Below are positions 1-7,725 of a stretch of DNA of 56,776 nucleotides, piece after piece. Location of the stretch: contig JAIDSW010000076.1 of the NCBI GenBank assembly GCA_029061025.1, positions 1-56,776 on the forward strand. Direction: 5' to 3'. How positions within the stretch are numbered: the stretch's first letter is position 1; each line of letters begins with the position of its first letter. This DNA comes from Duncaniella sp. GTDB lineage: Bacteria; Bacteroidota; Bacteroidia; Bacteroidales; Muribaculaceae. The position numbers and the translations under genes are program-made. The notes beneath the pieces were generated by a model. It made no database searches. It saw only the letters and a program-made list of their open reading frames with translations, and had not been told where the DNA came from.

Positions 1-96
1 GGGTAGGGGAGGGGGGATTTATGATTAATGAATTTAAAATTGAGATTGGAAATTGGAGAATTGAGAATTGGTGTTTATGGCGTTTACTGAGTATCT
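1..96. repeat. AT-rich intergenic edge with short repeated words
   Basis: No gene is visible in these first bases. After a G-rich start the stretch is built of related words such as ATTGAGA, ATTGGAA and GAATTGAGAATT. The same vocabulary recurs at about 35357-35480, so this looks like the dispersed AT-rich intergenic repeat of this genome. It lies just downstream of the rsmH stop codon, and no ftsL start follows within it. Confidence 0.4.
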
Positions 97-1023
97 TTAC
101 TTTTCATTATCAAGTTTCACTGCCACTCGGAGCTTGGCGGAGCGGGAGCGGGGATTGCGGGCTATTTCGTCGTCGTCAGGCACTATGGGGCGCGAACCAA
201 GCATCTTCATCGGTGCTTCAACCCGGCCGTAGAAGTCCTTGACCTGACGTCCTTCAAAATTTCCGGTTTTCATGAAATTTTTCACGATACGGTCCTCAAG
301 GGAGTGGTAGGTGATCACTGCCAGACGGCCGCCGGGACGCAGAGCGTCGCAGGCTCCCTGAAGCATCTCGCGCAGTGCCGCCATTTCGTCGTTGACCTCT
401 ATGCGGAGTGCCTGAAATATCTGGGCGAGCTCTTTTTTCTCTTTCCGCGGATCTACCGCCGGAGCCACAATCTCAAGCAGCCTGCCCACGGTATCGACAG
501 GAGCCTGACGGCGCGCGGCAACTATGGCGCGGGCTATGGCGCGCGACTGGCGCAACTCGCCGTAGAGATACATCACGTCGGCAATCCGCTCCTCGTCGGC
601 CTCTTCAAGAAAGCGGGCGGCACTCATGCCGGAGCTGCGGTTCATGCGCATATCCAGGGGTCCGTCGGCGCGGAATGAGAATCCGCGTTCGGGTGTGTCG
701 AAGTGATGAAACGAAACTCCGAGGTCGGCCAGCACACCGTCTACAGCGTCCACGCCGTAAAATCTGAGAAAGTTGGTGATGTAACGGAAATTGGAGTAAA
801 CGATTGTAAACCGCTCGTCGGTCATGGCACGTTCCACAGCGTCGCGGTCCTGGTCGAAGCTGTAGAGATGTCCTCCGAGCGAGGCATCGAGGCGCTCCAT
901 GATGGCGCGCGAATGTCCTCCGCCGCCGTAGGTCACGTCTACGTAGGTACCTCCGGGATGTATGTCGAGGGCTTCGATCGAAGCGCCGAGGAGAGCCGGT
1001 ATGTGATAAGGTTGATCGGTCAC
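97..1023 (-). CDS. rsmH: 16S rRNA (cytosine(1402)-N(4))-methyltransferase RsmH
   Basis: RsmH (MraW) transfers a methyl group from S-adenosylmethionine to N4 of C1402 in the decoding centre of 16S rRNA. The 308-residue length is normal. The SAM-binding signature TYGGGGHSRA is at residues 31-40, followed by the family motifs GVSFHHFD, GFSFR.DGPLDMRM and, near the C-terminus, TYHSLEDRIVK. The start MTDQPYHIP matches the usual N-terminus of the family. In most bacteria rsmH follows mraZ and precedes ftsL in the division and cell-wall cluster. Here the upstream neighbour is a TPR gene 258 bp away, and the 96 bases downstream hold no ftsL start, so it appears detached from that cluster. Confidence 0.96.
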   Translation of the reverse strand: MTDQPYHIPALLGASIEALDIHPGGTYVDVTYGGGGHSRAIMERLDASLGGHLYSFDQDRDAVERAMTDERFTIVYSNFRYITNFLRFYGVDAVDGVLADLGVSFHHFDTPERGFSFRADGPLDMRMNRSSGMSAARFLEEADEERIADVMYLYGELRQSRAIARAIVAARRQAPVDTVGRLLEIVAPAVDPRKEKKELAQIFQALRIEVNDEMAALREMLQGACDALRPGGRLAVITYHSLEDRIVKNFMKTGNFEGRQVKDFYGRVEAPMKMLGSRPIVPDDDEIARNPRSRSAKLRVAVKLDNEK

Positions 1024-1220
1024 GGATTGGTGTGTTGGTTTTCAGGGTGTAAAGTTACAAAAATAATTTGCAAATTAAAACTCCCCGTCGATCACTTTTT
1101 GTTAAATTTTTATCTACAACCGACTACAACGCCCTGTGACACCTCCCACCCCGGGATTCACATAATTTGCGATTGTAAATTTTTGAAAATACAAACCGAT
1201 AATTGGTGCTCGCCACATAC

Positions 1221-1250
1221 GAAAAACGCCGATACCCGGAGGCATCGGCG
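1221..1250 (-). terminator. Intrinsic terminator after the TPR gene
   Basis: Arms at 1227-1236 and 1241-1250 form a 10-bp stem with one G-U pair and a four-base loop. On the minus strand a run of five T follows. It lies about 30 bp past the stop codon of the TPR gene at 1282, so that gene probably ends its own transcript here and rsmH is transcribed separately. Confidence 0.75.
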
Positions 1251-1281
1251 CATTATGGAAGAAATTAATGGAATTGGCGCT

Positions 1282-1965
1282 TTATTCGGCCACGCTTGCT
1301 TCGGCGCGCTTGAGATATTTCTTGATATCGATACCGTTTTCCTGACCGTACTGAGGATATTTCTTGAGAATTTCAGCGTATACTTCAGCCTCGGCTTTGT
1401 AGTTCTTGAGATGACGGTATACGGTGGCTTCCTTGATCATGAAAGCGGGTGTGTAGTGAGGATTGTTGTCGGAAATCTTCACGGCTTTCTTGAAACAGTC
1501 GAGAGCCTTGTCATACTGCTCAAGGTTGACGTAGCAGTCGCCCATGAGTGAGCGCGACGATGCGCCGATGATGCTTTCGGTAGGCTTGTAGTCGTCGAGG
1601 TATTTGATAGCCTGCTCATATTCGCCTTTCTTGTAGAGAAGGATGGCGGCATTGAGGTTGGCAAGGTTGCCGCTTTCAAATGAATGGTTGGCGGCTACTT
1701 CCTGATATTTTGCAAGAGCGGTGGAGTCGTTGCCCATAAGCATTTCGATGTCGGCTTCGCCGAGGGCTTTGGAGGCAGCCTCCTTGGCGGGCTGACGGAA
1801 TGCGTAGACATAGATCAGAATCACGGCCACAAGAGCGGCTACGCCAATGCATGACCAGAGGATGATCTTGGGATTGTTCTGTACTTTTTCACCGATACCG
1901 GTGAGGGTGTCATTGACCTCGTCGATTGATGTGCGGGTCTCGTCTTGGGGCTTTTGATTTGCCAT
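1282..1965 (-). CDS. Membrane-anchored tetratricopeptide repeat protein
   Basis: This 227-residue protein has a short cytoplasmic N-terminus, one hydrophobic segment at about residues 34-56, and a C-terminal region of TPR-like helical pairs. Recognisable repeat cores include GNLANLNAAILLYKKGEYEQAIKYLDDY, split here between residues of two helices, and a later NLEQYDKALDCFKKAV-type unit. The layout resembles YfgM-like anchored TPR proteins that bind other envelope or chaperone proteins, but no specific partner can be named. A possible minus-strand -7 box TAATTTTG lies at 2035-2042 with no clear -33 element. The gene stands alone, with its own terminator. Confidence 0.8.
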   Translation of the reverse strand: MANQKPQDETRTSIDEVNDTLTGIGEKVQNNPKIILWSCIGVAALVAVILIYVYAFRQPAKEAASKALGEADIEMLMGNDSTALAKYQEVAANHSFESGNLANLNAAILLYKKGEYEQAIKYLDDYKPTESIIGASSRSLMGDCYVNLEQYDKALDCFKKAVKISDNNPHYTPAFMIKEATVYRHLKNYKAEAEVYAEILKKYPQYGQENGIDIKKYLKRAEASVAE

Positions 1966-2235
1966 TGCGATATGTTACGTTTTATTGGTTACTTATGTGG
2001 ATACTTCTCGGAAAGTCAGTATTTTTCCGAGTTGCAAAATTAATAGCTTTTTCTTAACTAAAAAAATTTCGGGCTGATTTTTAAGTGAATTTTGCTTTTA
2101 TACAGCTTCAAATTTTTGATCCTACGGCGATAATTATACTATTAGTCTTAATTCTGTATCTGCATTGCAAAATATTTGCAACAAGTGTTTATCCTTTAGG
2201 ATAAGTTACTTATATTATTGATTATTAATATCTTA
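1966..2235. other. AT-rich intergenic region without a gene
   Basis: About 270 bp of AT-rich sequence between the HEKIH-protein gene and the TPR gene. A TAATTTTG word on the minus strand at 2035-2042 fits the Bacteroidetes -7 element. I see no open frame with a plausible start, no tRNA and no strong hairpin here. Confidence 0.5.
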
Positions 2236-2562
2236 TTAATCCTTACTTCGCAAATATTTAATCCACGAATAGTGCTTCCGCCTGCCGAGATAACTGAGGT
2301 CGTGACCATACCGGTAGGCTTCGCGCTCAAATGAAATGTTGTAATAGGCCTTATTCCAGTTGCTGTATTTCAGCAGCTTCACCAACCACTCTATCAGGTA
2401 AAGAATATAAAAAGGAATATAGAGGAGTTCGCGCTGCTGGGCATCGTGTATTTTCTCATGATTGATTACCTTTACAGAAATCCAGCTCTTGTCACGGGTC
2501 AGGTAAATTCCGAAAAGATTCAGGCATATACCATCGGGAATCAGCTTACATTTAACTATCAT
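2236..2562 (-). CDS. Small protein with HExxH zincin-like motif
   Basis: This 108-residue protein of unknown function carries HEKIH at residues 35-39 and an acidic ISFEREAY segment at about 76-83. Between them lies a hydrophobic stretch of about 18 residues (about 47-64). HExxH followed by a distal Glu is the zinc-binding signature of gluzincin-type metallopeptidases, so a minimal membrane-associated zincin is possible. This is inferred from the motif alone, and the chain is far shorter than usual peptidases. Its ATG overlaps the uvrC stop by 4 bp (ATGA), so it is translationally coupled to uvrC. The coding sequence is more AT-rich than its neighbours. Confidence 0.7.
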   Translation of the reverse strand: MIVKCKLIPDGICLNLFGIYLTRDKSWISVKVINHEKIHDAQQRELLYIPFYILYLIEWLVKLLKYSNWNKAYYNISFEREAYRYGHDLSYLGRRKHYSWIKYLRSKD

Positions 2563-4388
2563 TTTTCTTCGGTATTATCTTCCTCAGCGTGGAGAGCCGA
2601 GTAAACTACCGATGCGCGCGACGGACCTATTACATCGCCTATCTCTTCGAGAGGAGCGGCTTTCAATTTCTTTATACTCTTGAAGTGCGTGAGCAAAGCG
2701 ATGCGTGTTTTTTCGCCTACTCCTTTTATGGAGTCAAGTTCGGAGACGGCTTGAGTTTTTGAACGGCGGTTGCGATGATGGGTAATGCCGAAGCGGTGAG
2801 CCTCGTCGCGCAGGTGCTGGATCACACGAAGCGTCTCGCTGTTTTTGTCGATATACAGCGGCACGGAATCGCCGGGGAAATAGATTTCCTCAAGTCGTTT
2901 CGCGATTCCCACGAGCGCGATTTTACCCCGCAGACCTATGGCATCGAGTGCCTCCACGGCAGCCGAAAGCTGACCCTTGCCGCCGTCCACTACTACGAGC
3001 TGGGGCAATGGCTCGCCTTCCTCCATAAGCCGGGAATACCGTCGCGTGAGCACCTCTTTCATCGAGGCAAAATCATCGGGGCCCTCCACGGTTTTGATGT
3101 TGAAATGTCGATAATCTTTCTTGGATGGAACGGCATCCTTGAACACCACGCACGAGGCCACCGGATTCGTGCCCTGAATATTTGAGTTATCGAAGCACTC
3201 GATATGACGCGGAAGCTCCGAGAGATGAAAATCCTGCTGAATGCGCTGAAGGATTCGATCAGTGCGCAGCGACGGGTCGCGCTTTTCGGCTGTCTTGATT
3301 TTATCGATGCGCTGCTGGCGGGCATTTTTGGCCGAGATTTCAAGGAGCTTCAACTTGTCGCCTTTCTTGGGCACGGTGAAGGTTACTCCGGGAAATTCCA
3401 CATCAGGAACTTCGGCAACGATTACCTCCTCGAAGTCCACGTCGAGCGACTGGCGGATTTCGGCCATCGCATAAGCAAGCATGTCGGCCGAACTCTCGTC
3501 GAGCCGCTGCTTATATTCGAGCGTGACGCTTCTCACCACCGCGCCGCCGCGCACGTGCATGTAATTGACAAACACATCGGCCGAACCCTCCTCGCGATCG
3601 ATGCCAAACACATCCACATCAGTGAGCGCAGGCGATACTATGACGCTCTTGGAGCGGTAGCGCGTCACGAGATCATACTGCTCCTTTATCTCCTGAGCCT
3701 CCTCAAACCGTAATTCCTCCGAGAGTTTCTCCATCTCGTCGCGAAGATAGCGCAACAGTTCGCCGGTCTCACCGCGCAGTATCAGCCTTACCTTTTCTAT
3801 ATAGCGAGCATATTCCTGTTCCGACACCAGCCCCACGCACGGGCCGCAGCATTTCTTGAGATGGTAGTCAAGACAAAGGCGTCCCTTACCTTTGGCGATA
3901 TATTCAGGCGTGATGGCATGGCGGCAGGAGCGAAGTGGATACAGCCGGCGGATAAGTTCAAGCACCGTGCGCGCCACTGCCGTATTGGTATACGGGCCGT
4001 AGAATTTCGAGCCGTCCTTTATGAGCTGGCGCGTAAGAAACACACGGGGATAATGCTCATTGGTCACCACGATCCACGGATAGGTCTTGTCGTCTTTCAG
4101 CAGCACATTGTAGCGCGGCTGATAAGCCTTGATCATCGAAGCCTCGAGATTAAGCGCATCCTGTTCGGTGGGCACCACGATATACTTCATATCGGCGATG
4201 GCTCTGACGAGAAGATTGGTGCGCAGGCGGTCGTGGGTGCGGTTGAAGTAGCTCGACACGCGGCGCTTCAGATTCTTTGCCTTACCCACATATATCACCG
4301 TACCCTCTTTGTCGAAGTACATGTATACTCCGGGGGTATCAGGAAGAATGGATATTTTCTCGGCAAGTTCGGGCGACTTTTTTACCAT
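2559..4388 (-). CDS. uvrC: Excinuclease ABC subunit UvrC
   Basis: UvrC makes the two incisions either side of a bulky DNA lesion after UvrA and UvrB have marked it. The 609-residue length is typical. The N-terminal GIY-YIG nuclease domain shows TPGVYMYF and VIYVGKAKNLKRRV at about residues 18-46. The UvrB-binding UVR helix pair lies near 200-235 (LSEELRFEEAQEIKEQ), followed by the RNase H-like C-terminal nuclease with IECFDNSNIQG and VVVDGGKGQLSAA. A helix-hairpin-helix segment (SIKGVGEKTRIALL) lies near 555-570. It overlaps the small HEKIH gene downstream and follows apt. Confidence 0.97.
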   Translation of the reverse strand: MVKKSPELAEKISILPDTPGVYMYFDKEGTVIYVGKAKNLKRRVSSYFNRTHDRLRTNLLVRAIADMKYIVVPTEQDALNLEASMIKAYQPRYNVLLKDDKTYPWIVVTNEHYPRVFLTRQLIKDGSKFYGPYTNTAVARTVLELIRRLYPLRSCRHAITPEYIAKGKGRLCLDYHLKKCCGPCVGLVSEQEYARYIEKVRLILRGETGELLRYLRDEMEKLSEELRFEEAQEIKEQYDLVTRYRSKSVIVSPALTDVDVFGIDREEGSADVFVNYMHVRGGAVVRSVTLEYKQRLDESSADMLAYAMAEIRQSLDVDFEEVIVAEVPDVEFPGVTFTVPKKGDKLKLLEISAKNARQQRIDKIKTAEKRDPSLRTDRILQRIQQDFHLSELPRHIECFDNSNIQGTNPVASCVVFKDAVPSKKDYRHFNIKTVEGPDDFASMKEVLTRRYSRLMEEGEPLPQLVVVDGGKGQLSAAVEALDAIGLRGKIALVGIAKRLEEIYFPGDSVPLYIDKNSETLRVIQHLRDEAHRFGITHHRNRRSKTQAVSELDSIKGVGEKTRIALLTHFKSIKKLKAAPLEEIGDVIGPSRASVVYSALHAEEDNTEEK

Positions 4389-4404
4389 GACTTGTGTTGA
4401 TAGC

Positions 4405-4436
4405 GACGGACGCGTCCATTAGAGAGCGCGTCCGTC
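4405..4436. repeat. Palindrome between apt and uvrC
   Basis: A perfect 10-bp inverted repeat GACGGACGCG / CGCGTCCGTC with a 12-base loop. No T run follows on either strand, so it is not a classical intrinsic terminator. A related GGACGCG palindrome occurs at 52654-52675. It may act as an mRNA stem between apt and uvrC or as a repeat element. Confidence 0.6.
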
Positions 4437-4476
4437 AGTGCGATAGATTCAGTAAGGTTTTCAGCCGGCTCTACAC

Positions 4477-5022
4477 TCAGAATTTGATGAGCGAGGTCAC
4501 TTCAGCATCAGCCGGAAGCGCGGCGCGACCATTCAGGTCAGAAAGTTCGGCGATGAAATTGATATAGATTTTTTTGGGATTCATCGATTTCACAAGATTA
4601 TAGGCAGCGGCCATCGTGCCACCTGTAGCGAGAATGTCATCGTGAAGCACCACCACATCATCTTCCGTAATGGCATCGCGGTGTATCTCAATCACATCCT
4701 TGCCATACTCCTTATCATAAGAAGCCTGGATGGTATCAGCGGGAAGTTTGCCGGGCTTGCGCACGGGCACAAAACCTGCGCCGAGTTCAAAAGCAAGGAT
4801 ACTGCCTCCGATGAAGCCGCGCGACTCTATACCTACTACTTTGGTCACACCTTTGTCGCGGTAGAGCTGCGAGAGATCCCAGCCGATGATATGCAGACCA
4901 CGGGGATCTTTAAACAGTGTCGTGAGATCGCGGAAAATGATTCCCTTCTTGGGAAAGTCAACTACATCGCGGATTTTGGACTTTAGATATTCCATATTTT
5001 CTGATATTAAATTTTCGTTCAT
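4477..5022 (-). CDS. apt: Adenine phosphoribosyltransferase
   Basis: Apt salvages adenine by joining it to 5-phosphoribosyl diphosphate to give AMP. The PRPP-binding loop VVVLHDDILATGGT is clear, as are FRDLTTLF and GIESRGFIGG. I place the start at the ATG at 5022 (MNENLISEN), giving 181 residues, the usual size. The frame stays open upstream to an ATG at 5049, but the extra residues MFHVKH are just the translation of the parS-like palindrome at 5033-5048 and are not conserved in Apt proteins. The gene lies 42 bp downstream of mnmG on the same strand. Confidence 0.94.
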   Translation of the reverse strand: MNENLISENMEYLKSKIRDVVDFPKKGIIFRDLTTLFKDPRGLHIIGWDLSQLYRDKGVTKVVGIESRGFIGGSILAFELGAGFVPVRKPGKLPADTIQASYDKEYGKDVIEIHRDAITEDDVVVLHDDILATGGTMAAAYNLVKSMNPKKIYINFIAELSDLNGRAALPADAEVTSLIKF

Positions 5023-5032
5023 CGCTGTAAAA

Positions 5033-5048
5033 TGTTTCACGTGGAACA
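5033..5048. promoter_or_regulatory. parS-like chromosome partition site
   Basis: The 16 bases TGTTTCACGTGGAACA match the bacterial parS consensus TGTTTCACGTGAAACA at 15 of 16 positions, and the core TTCACGTG is intact. In many bacteria ParB loads onto the chromosome at such sites, which cluster near the replication origin. The site sits in the gap between mnmG and apt. That it binds ParB here is inferred from the sequence match. Confidence 0.8.
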
Positions 5049-5064
5049 ATAGTATTTTCTATCT

Positions 5065-6945
5065 TTATCTTCCCATCAGGAGAAGGAGTATATTAATATC
5101 GGCGGGTGAAATACCGGGTATACGTGAAGCCTGACCTACGGTTTCGGGGTCGATACGCTGCAATTTTTGGCGCGCCTCGGTGGATAGTGAATTGATCGTC
5201 GAGTAATCAAGTTTGCCGCGTATCTTCACTCCTTCAAGCCGGCGGAGCTTGTCGGCGATGAGTTGCTCACGCTTTATATAACCGTCATATTTCATGAGCA
5301 CTTCGGCTGCTTCGATTATCTCTTCGCGTCGCTCGGCTTCAATATTCTCTTCGATAAACGTGGCTAATTCGGGCAAACCATCAGCAAGTGTCGAAAGGTT
5401 AAGCGACGGCTGGAGCACAAGACTAATCAGTTTCACACCTTGCTTCACAGGTTGCAATCCGAGCTTCTCAAGATAGGGATTTATAACCGATGCTTTCACT
5501 GAGTAATCGTGACAAAACGTTATAAGAGCATCGCGCTGACGCTTTTTGCTTTGCATAAGCCGATAGCGCCTTTCATCAACAATTCCCACTTCGTAACCAC
5601 GCGGCGTAAGACGCATGTCAGCATCATCCTGACGAAGCAGTATCCTGTACTCGGCGCGAGAAGTAAACATGCGGTAAGGCTCGTCCACTCCTTTCGTAAC
5701 AAGGTCGTCAATAAGAACACCTATATAAGATTCATCGCGGGCGAGCAAGAATCTTTCGTCGCCCCTGGTAGAAAGCGCAGCATTTACGCCGGCAACCAGA
5801 CCCTGACCGGCAGCTTCTTCGTAGCCGGTAGTGCCGTTGATCTGGCCTGCGAAAAATAAGCCCGAAATAAGTTTCGTTTCCAGAGAATGATACAACTGCG
5901 TCGGATCGAAGAAGTCATATTCTATAGCGTAACCCGGACGGAAAAGCTGTACATCGGCAAGTGCCGGGATTGTTGCAAGCGCTCGAAACTGCACGTCGAC
6001 GGGGAGCGAACTCGAGAATCCGTTGAGGTAATATTCCGTAGTCGTTTCGCCTTCGGGTTCGAGGAAAAGCTGATGCTCATTCTTGTCGGCAAACGTTACT
6101 ATCTTCGTTTCGATACTCGGACAATAGCGCGGACCGATACTCTGAATCTGCCCGTTGTAAAGCGGCGAATCAGGAAGAGCCGCGCGCAGTATCTCGTGGG
6201 TTTCGGGATTGGTGTATACGGTGTGGCAAGGTCGCTGTCGGAGCACACGCTTCGATTCAGGGAGATAAGAAAACTTGTGGAAATCATTATCTCCTTCCTG
6301 AAGATTGGTTAATTCCCATTTAACGGAGCGTCCGTCGATACGCACGGGTGTGCCGGTTTTCATGCGATCGGCGCGAAAACCGAGTTGGCGAAGTTGCTCG
6401 GTAATACCGGTTGATGCCGGTTCGGCAACTCGTCCGCCGGGGAGCTTAACCCGACCGGTGTGCATAAGGCCGTTAAGGAATGTTCCGTTAGTAAGCACAA
6501 CCGCCTTGGCACGGAATTCCATACCCAGGGCCGTGCATACTCCTGCCACTTGACCGTCTTCAATAATAAGGCTCGTCACCGAATCCTGCCACATCCATAG
6601 ATTAGGAGTGTTTTCGAGTATCGATCTCCATTTTAAAGAAAAAGCCATGCGGTCGCTTTGCGCGCGGGGGCTCCACATAGCCGGCCCTTTCGAGCGGTTA
6701 AGCATTCGGTATTGTATGGCAGTCAGGTCAGTAACAATACCCATCATTCCGCCGAGCGCATCTATCTCCCTTACAATCTGTCCTTTAGCAATTCCACCGA
6801 CGGCAGGATTGCAACTCATCTGGGCGATTTTATTCATATCGATAGTAATGAGAAGCGTTTCGCAACCCATACGCGCTGATGCCGAGGCAGCCTCACAACC
6901 GGCATGCCCCGCGCCCACAACTATGACATCATAACTGTATTTCAC
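5065..6945 (-). CDS. mnmG: tRNA uridine-5-carboxymethylaminomethyl modification enzyme MnmG (GidA)
   Basis: MnmG binds FAD and, with MnmE, builds the carboxymethylaminomethyl group on U34 of certain tRNAs. The 626-residue length is typical. The FAD-binding Rossmann motif VVGAGHAGCEAA is at residues 9-20. The family signatures SCNPAVGGIAKG, GLFFAGQINGTTGYEEAAGQG and the C-terminal helical region ending RIPGISPADINILLL are all present. The start overlaps the ybeY stop by 4 bp. mnmG is often close to the chromosome origin in bacteria, which fits the adjacent parS-like site. Confidence 0.97.
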   Translation of the reverse strand: MKYSYDVIVVGAGHAGCEAASASARMGCETLLITIDMNKIAQMSCNPAVGGIAKGQIVREIDALGGMMGIVTDLTAIQYRMLNRSKGPAMWSPRAQSDRMAFSLKWRSILENTPNLWMWQDSVTSLIIEDGQVAGVCTALGMEFRAKAVVLTNGTFLNGLMHTGRVKLPGGRVAEPASTGITEQLRQLGFRADRMKTGTPVRIDGRSVKWELTNLQEGDNDFHKFSYLPESKRVLRQRPCHTVYTNPETHEILRAALPDSPLYNGQIQSIGPRYCPSIETKIVTFADKNEHQLFLEPEGETTTEYYLNGFSSSLPVDVQFRALATIPALADVQLFRPGYAIEYDFFDPTQLYHSLETKLISGLFFAGQINGTTGYEEAAGQGLVAGVNAALSTRGDERFLLARDESYIGVLIDDLVTKGVDEPYRMFTSRAEYRILLRQDDADMRLTPRGYEVGIVDERRYRLMQSKKRQRDALITFCHDYSVKASVINPYLEKLGLQPVKQGVKLISLVLQPSLNLSTLADGLPELATFIEENIEAERREEIIEAAEVLMKYDGYIKREQLIADKLRRLEGVKIRGKLDYSTINSLSTEARQKLQRIDPETVGQASRIPGISPADINILLLLMGR

Positions 6946-7412
6946 TTTTGTCGGTCGGAATTTTCGTTTAACAAACCGAAAAGGAGAGCTTGAAGCCTGT
7001 CAAGTGCCTCATTTTCATGCGCTTCCATAATCTCGCGTTCACCCGGACCCTTGTCGTTGATGCCACACAGATGAAGCACACCGTGTATTATCACCCGCAG
7101 CAATTCGCGGTCATACGTAGTGCCTACCAATTTGGCATTAGAAGCCACGGTATCGAGAGAAATGAACATCTCGCCCGAAACGCGATCCTTGCGTGTATAA
7201 TCAAATGTAATAATATCGGTATAATAATCATGGTGAAGAAATTCACGATTTATGCGCAAAATTTCCTCGTCATCACAAAATATGAATCTAAGCTTTCCGA
7301 CAGTGTAACCGTGATCGCCGGCAACAAGGGAAATCCAAGCATCGAGAAAGCAAGGCCGGATATTGGGCATTGCAACCGACCCGGCAGTGGTCCATTCAAT
7401 ATTCTGGCTCAT
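6942..7412 (-). CDS. ybeY: Endoribonuclease YbeY
   Basis: YbeY is a zinc-dependent endoribonuclease used in 16S rRNA 3' maturation and ribosome quality control. The 156-residue protein carries the metal site HGVLHLCGIND at about residues 110-120. H110 and H114 are present, but the third ligand of the classical HGxLHLxGYDH motif is replaced by the ND-KGPGE segment, a pattern I also associate with other Bacteroidetes YbeY proteins. It is the first gene of an operon with mnmG (ATGA overlap) and has a well-formed promoter 19-49 bp upstream. Confidence 0.94.
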   Translation of the reverse strand: MSQNIEWTTAGSVAMPNIRPCFLDAWISLVAGDHGYTVGKLRFIFCDDEEILRINREFLHHDYYTDIITFDYTRKDRVSGEMFISLDTVASNAKLVGTTYDRELLRVIIHGVLHLCGINDKGPGEREIMEAHENEALDRLQALLFGLLNENSDRQK

Positions 7413-7430
7413 TATTGGATATATTACTCA

Positions 7431-7461
7431 CAAAAATAAGAAAAATAATCCAAACCGCCAA
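7431..7461 (-). promoter_or_regulatory. Promoter of ybeY-mnmG
   Basis: Read on the minus strand, TTG (7461-7459) is separated by 20 bases from TATTTTTG (7438-7431). This matches the Bacteroidetes primary sigma-factor consensus TTTG-N19/21-TAnnTTTG. Transcription would start near 7424, leaving a leader of about a dozen bases before the ybeY ATG. Confidence 0.7.
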
Positions 7462-7656
7462 GCCGCAATTTTTCCGGCCGATTATCAGCGCATCCGAAAT
7501 AGCGTATTAAAAGCTGAGCTGCAACAGATTATGCCCAAAATTGCCCTTTGAGAATTAAATAAAATCATCAACACGAATACGTATAGGGAAATATTTCACG
7601 CAAAAACGCTTAAAAAATTGTAATATTAGAGAGTGGAAAATTCTCGCGGCGGAATT

Positions 7657-7687
7657 TTGCAGTTTTGCGGGAATGTTGCTATTTTTG
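7657..7687 (+). promoter_or_regulatory. Promoter of the RSH-pgpH operon
   Basis: TTG at 7657-7659, inside TTTTG, is followed after exactly 20 bases by TATTTTTG at 7680-7687, a full match to the Bacteroidetes -33/-7 consensus. The start would fall near 7694, about 30 bases upstream of the ATG at 7726. Confidence 0.75.
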
Positions 7688-7725
7688 TAAAATGAAGAAA
7701 TAGTATTTCTTAAAGACCGAAAGAA

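Larger units (their letters stand above)
7413..7725. other. Divergent intergenic region between ybeY and the RSH gene
   Basis: A 313-bp AT-rich region carrying two opposed promoters, one for ybeY (7431-7461) and one for the (p)ppGpp gene (7657-7687). Between them I see no open frame with a plausible start and no RNA gene. Confidence 0.6.

Noticed and set aside
5023-5049. N-terminal extension of Apt (MFHVKH...)
   Set aside because: The residues come from the parS-like palindrome. The family begins at the next ATG (5022).
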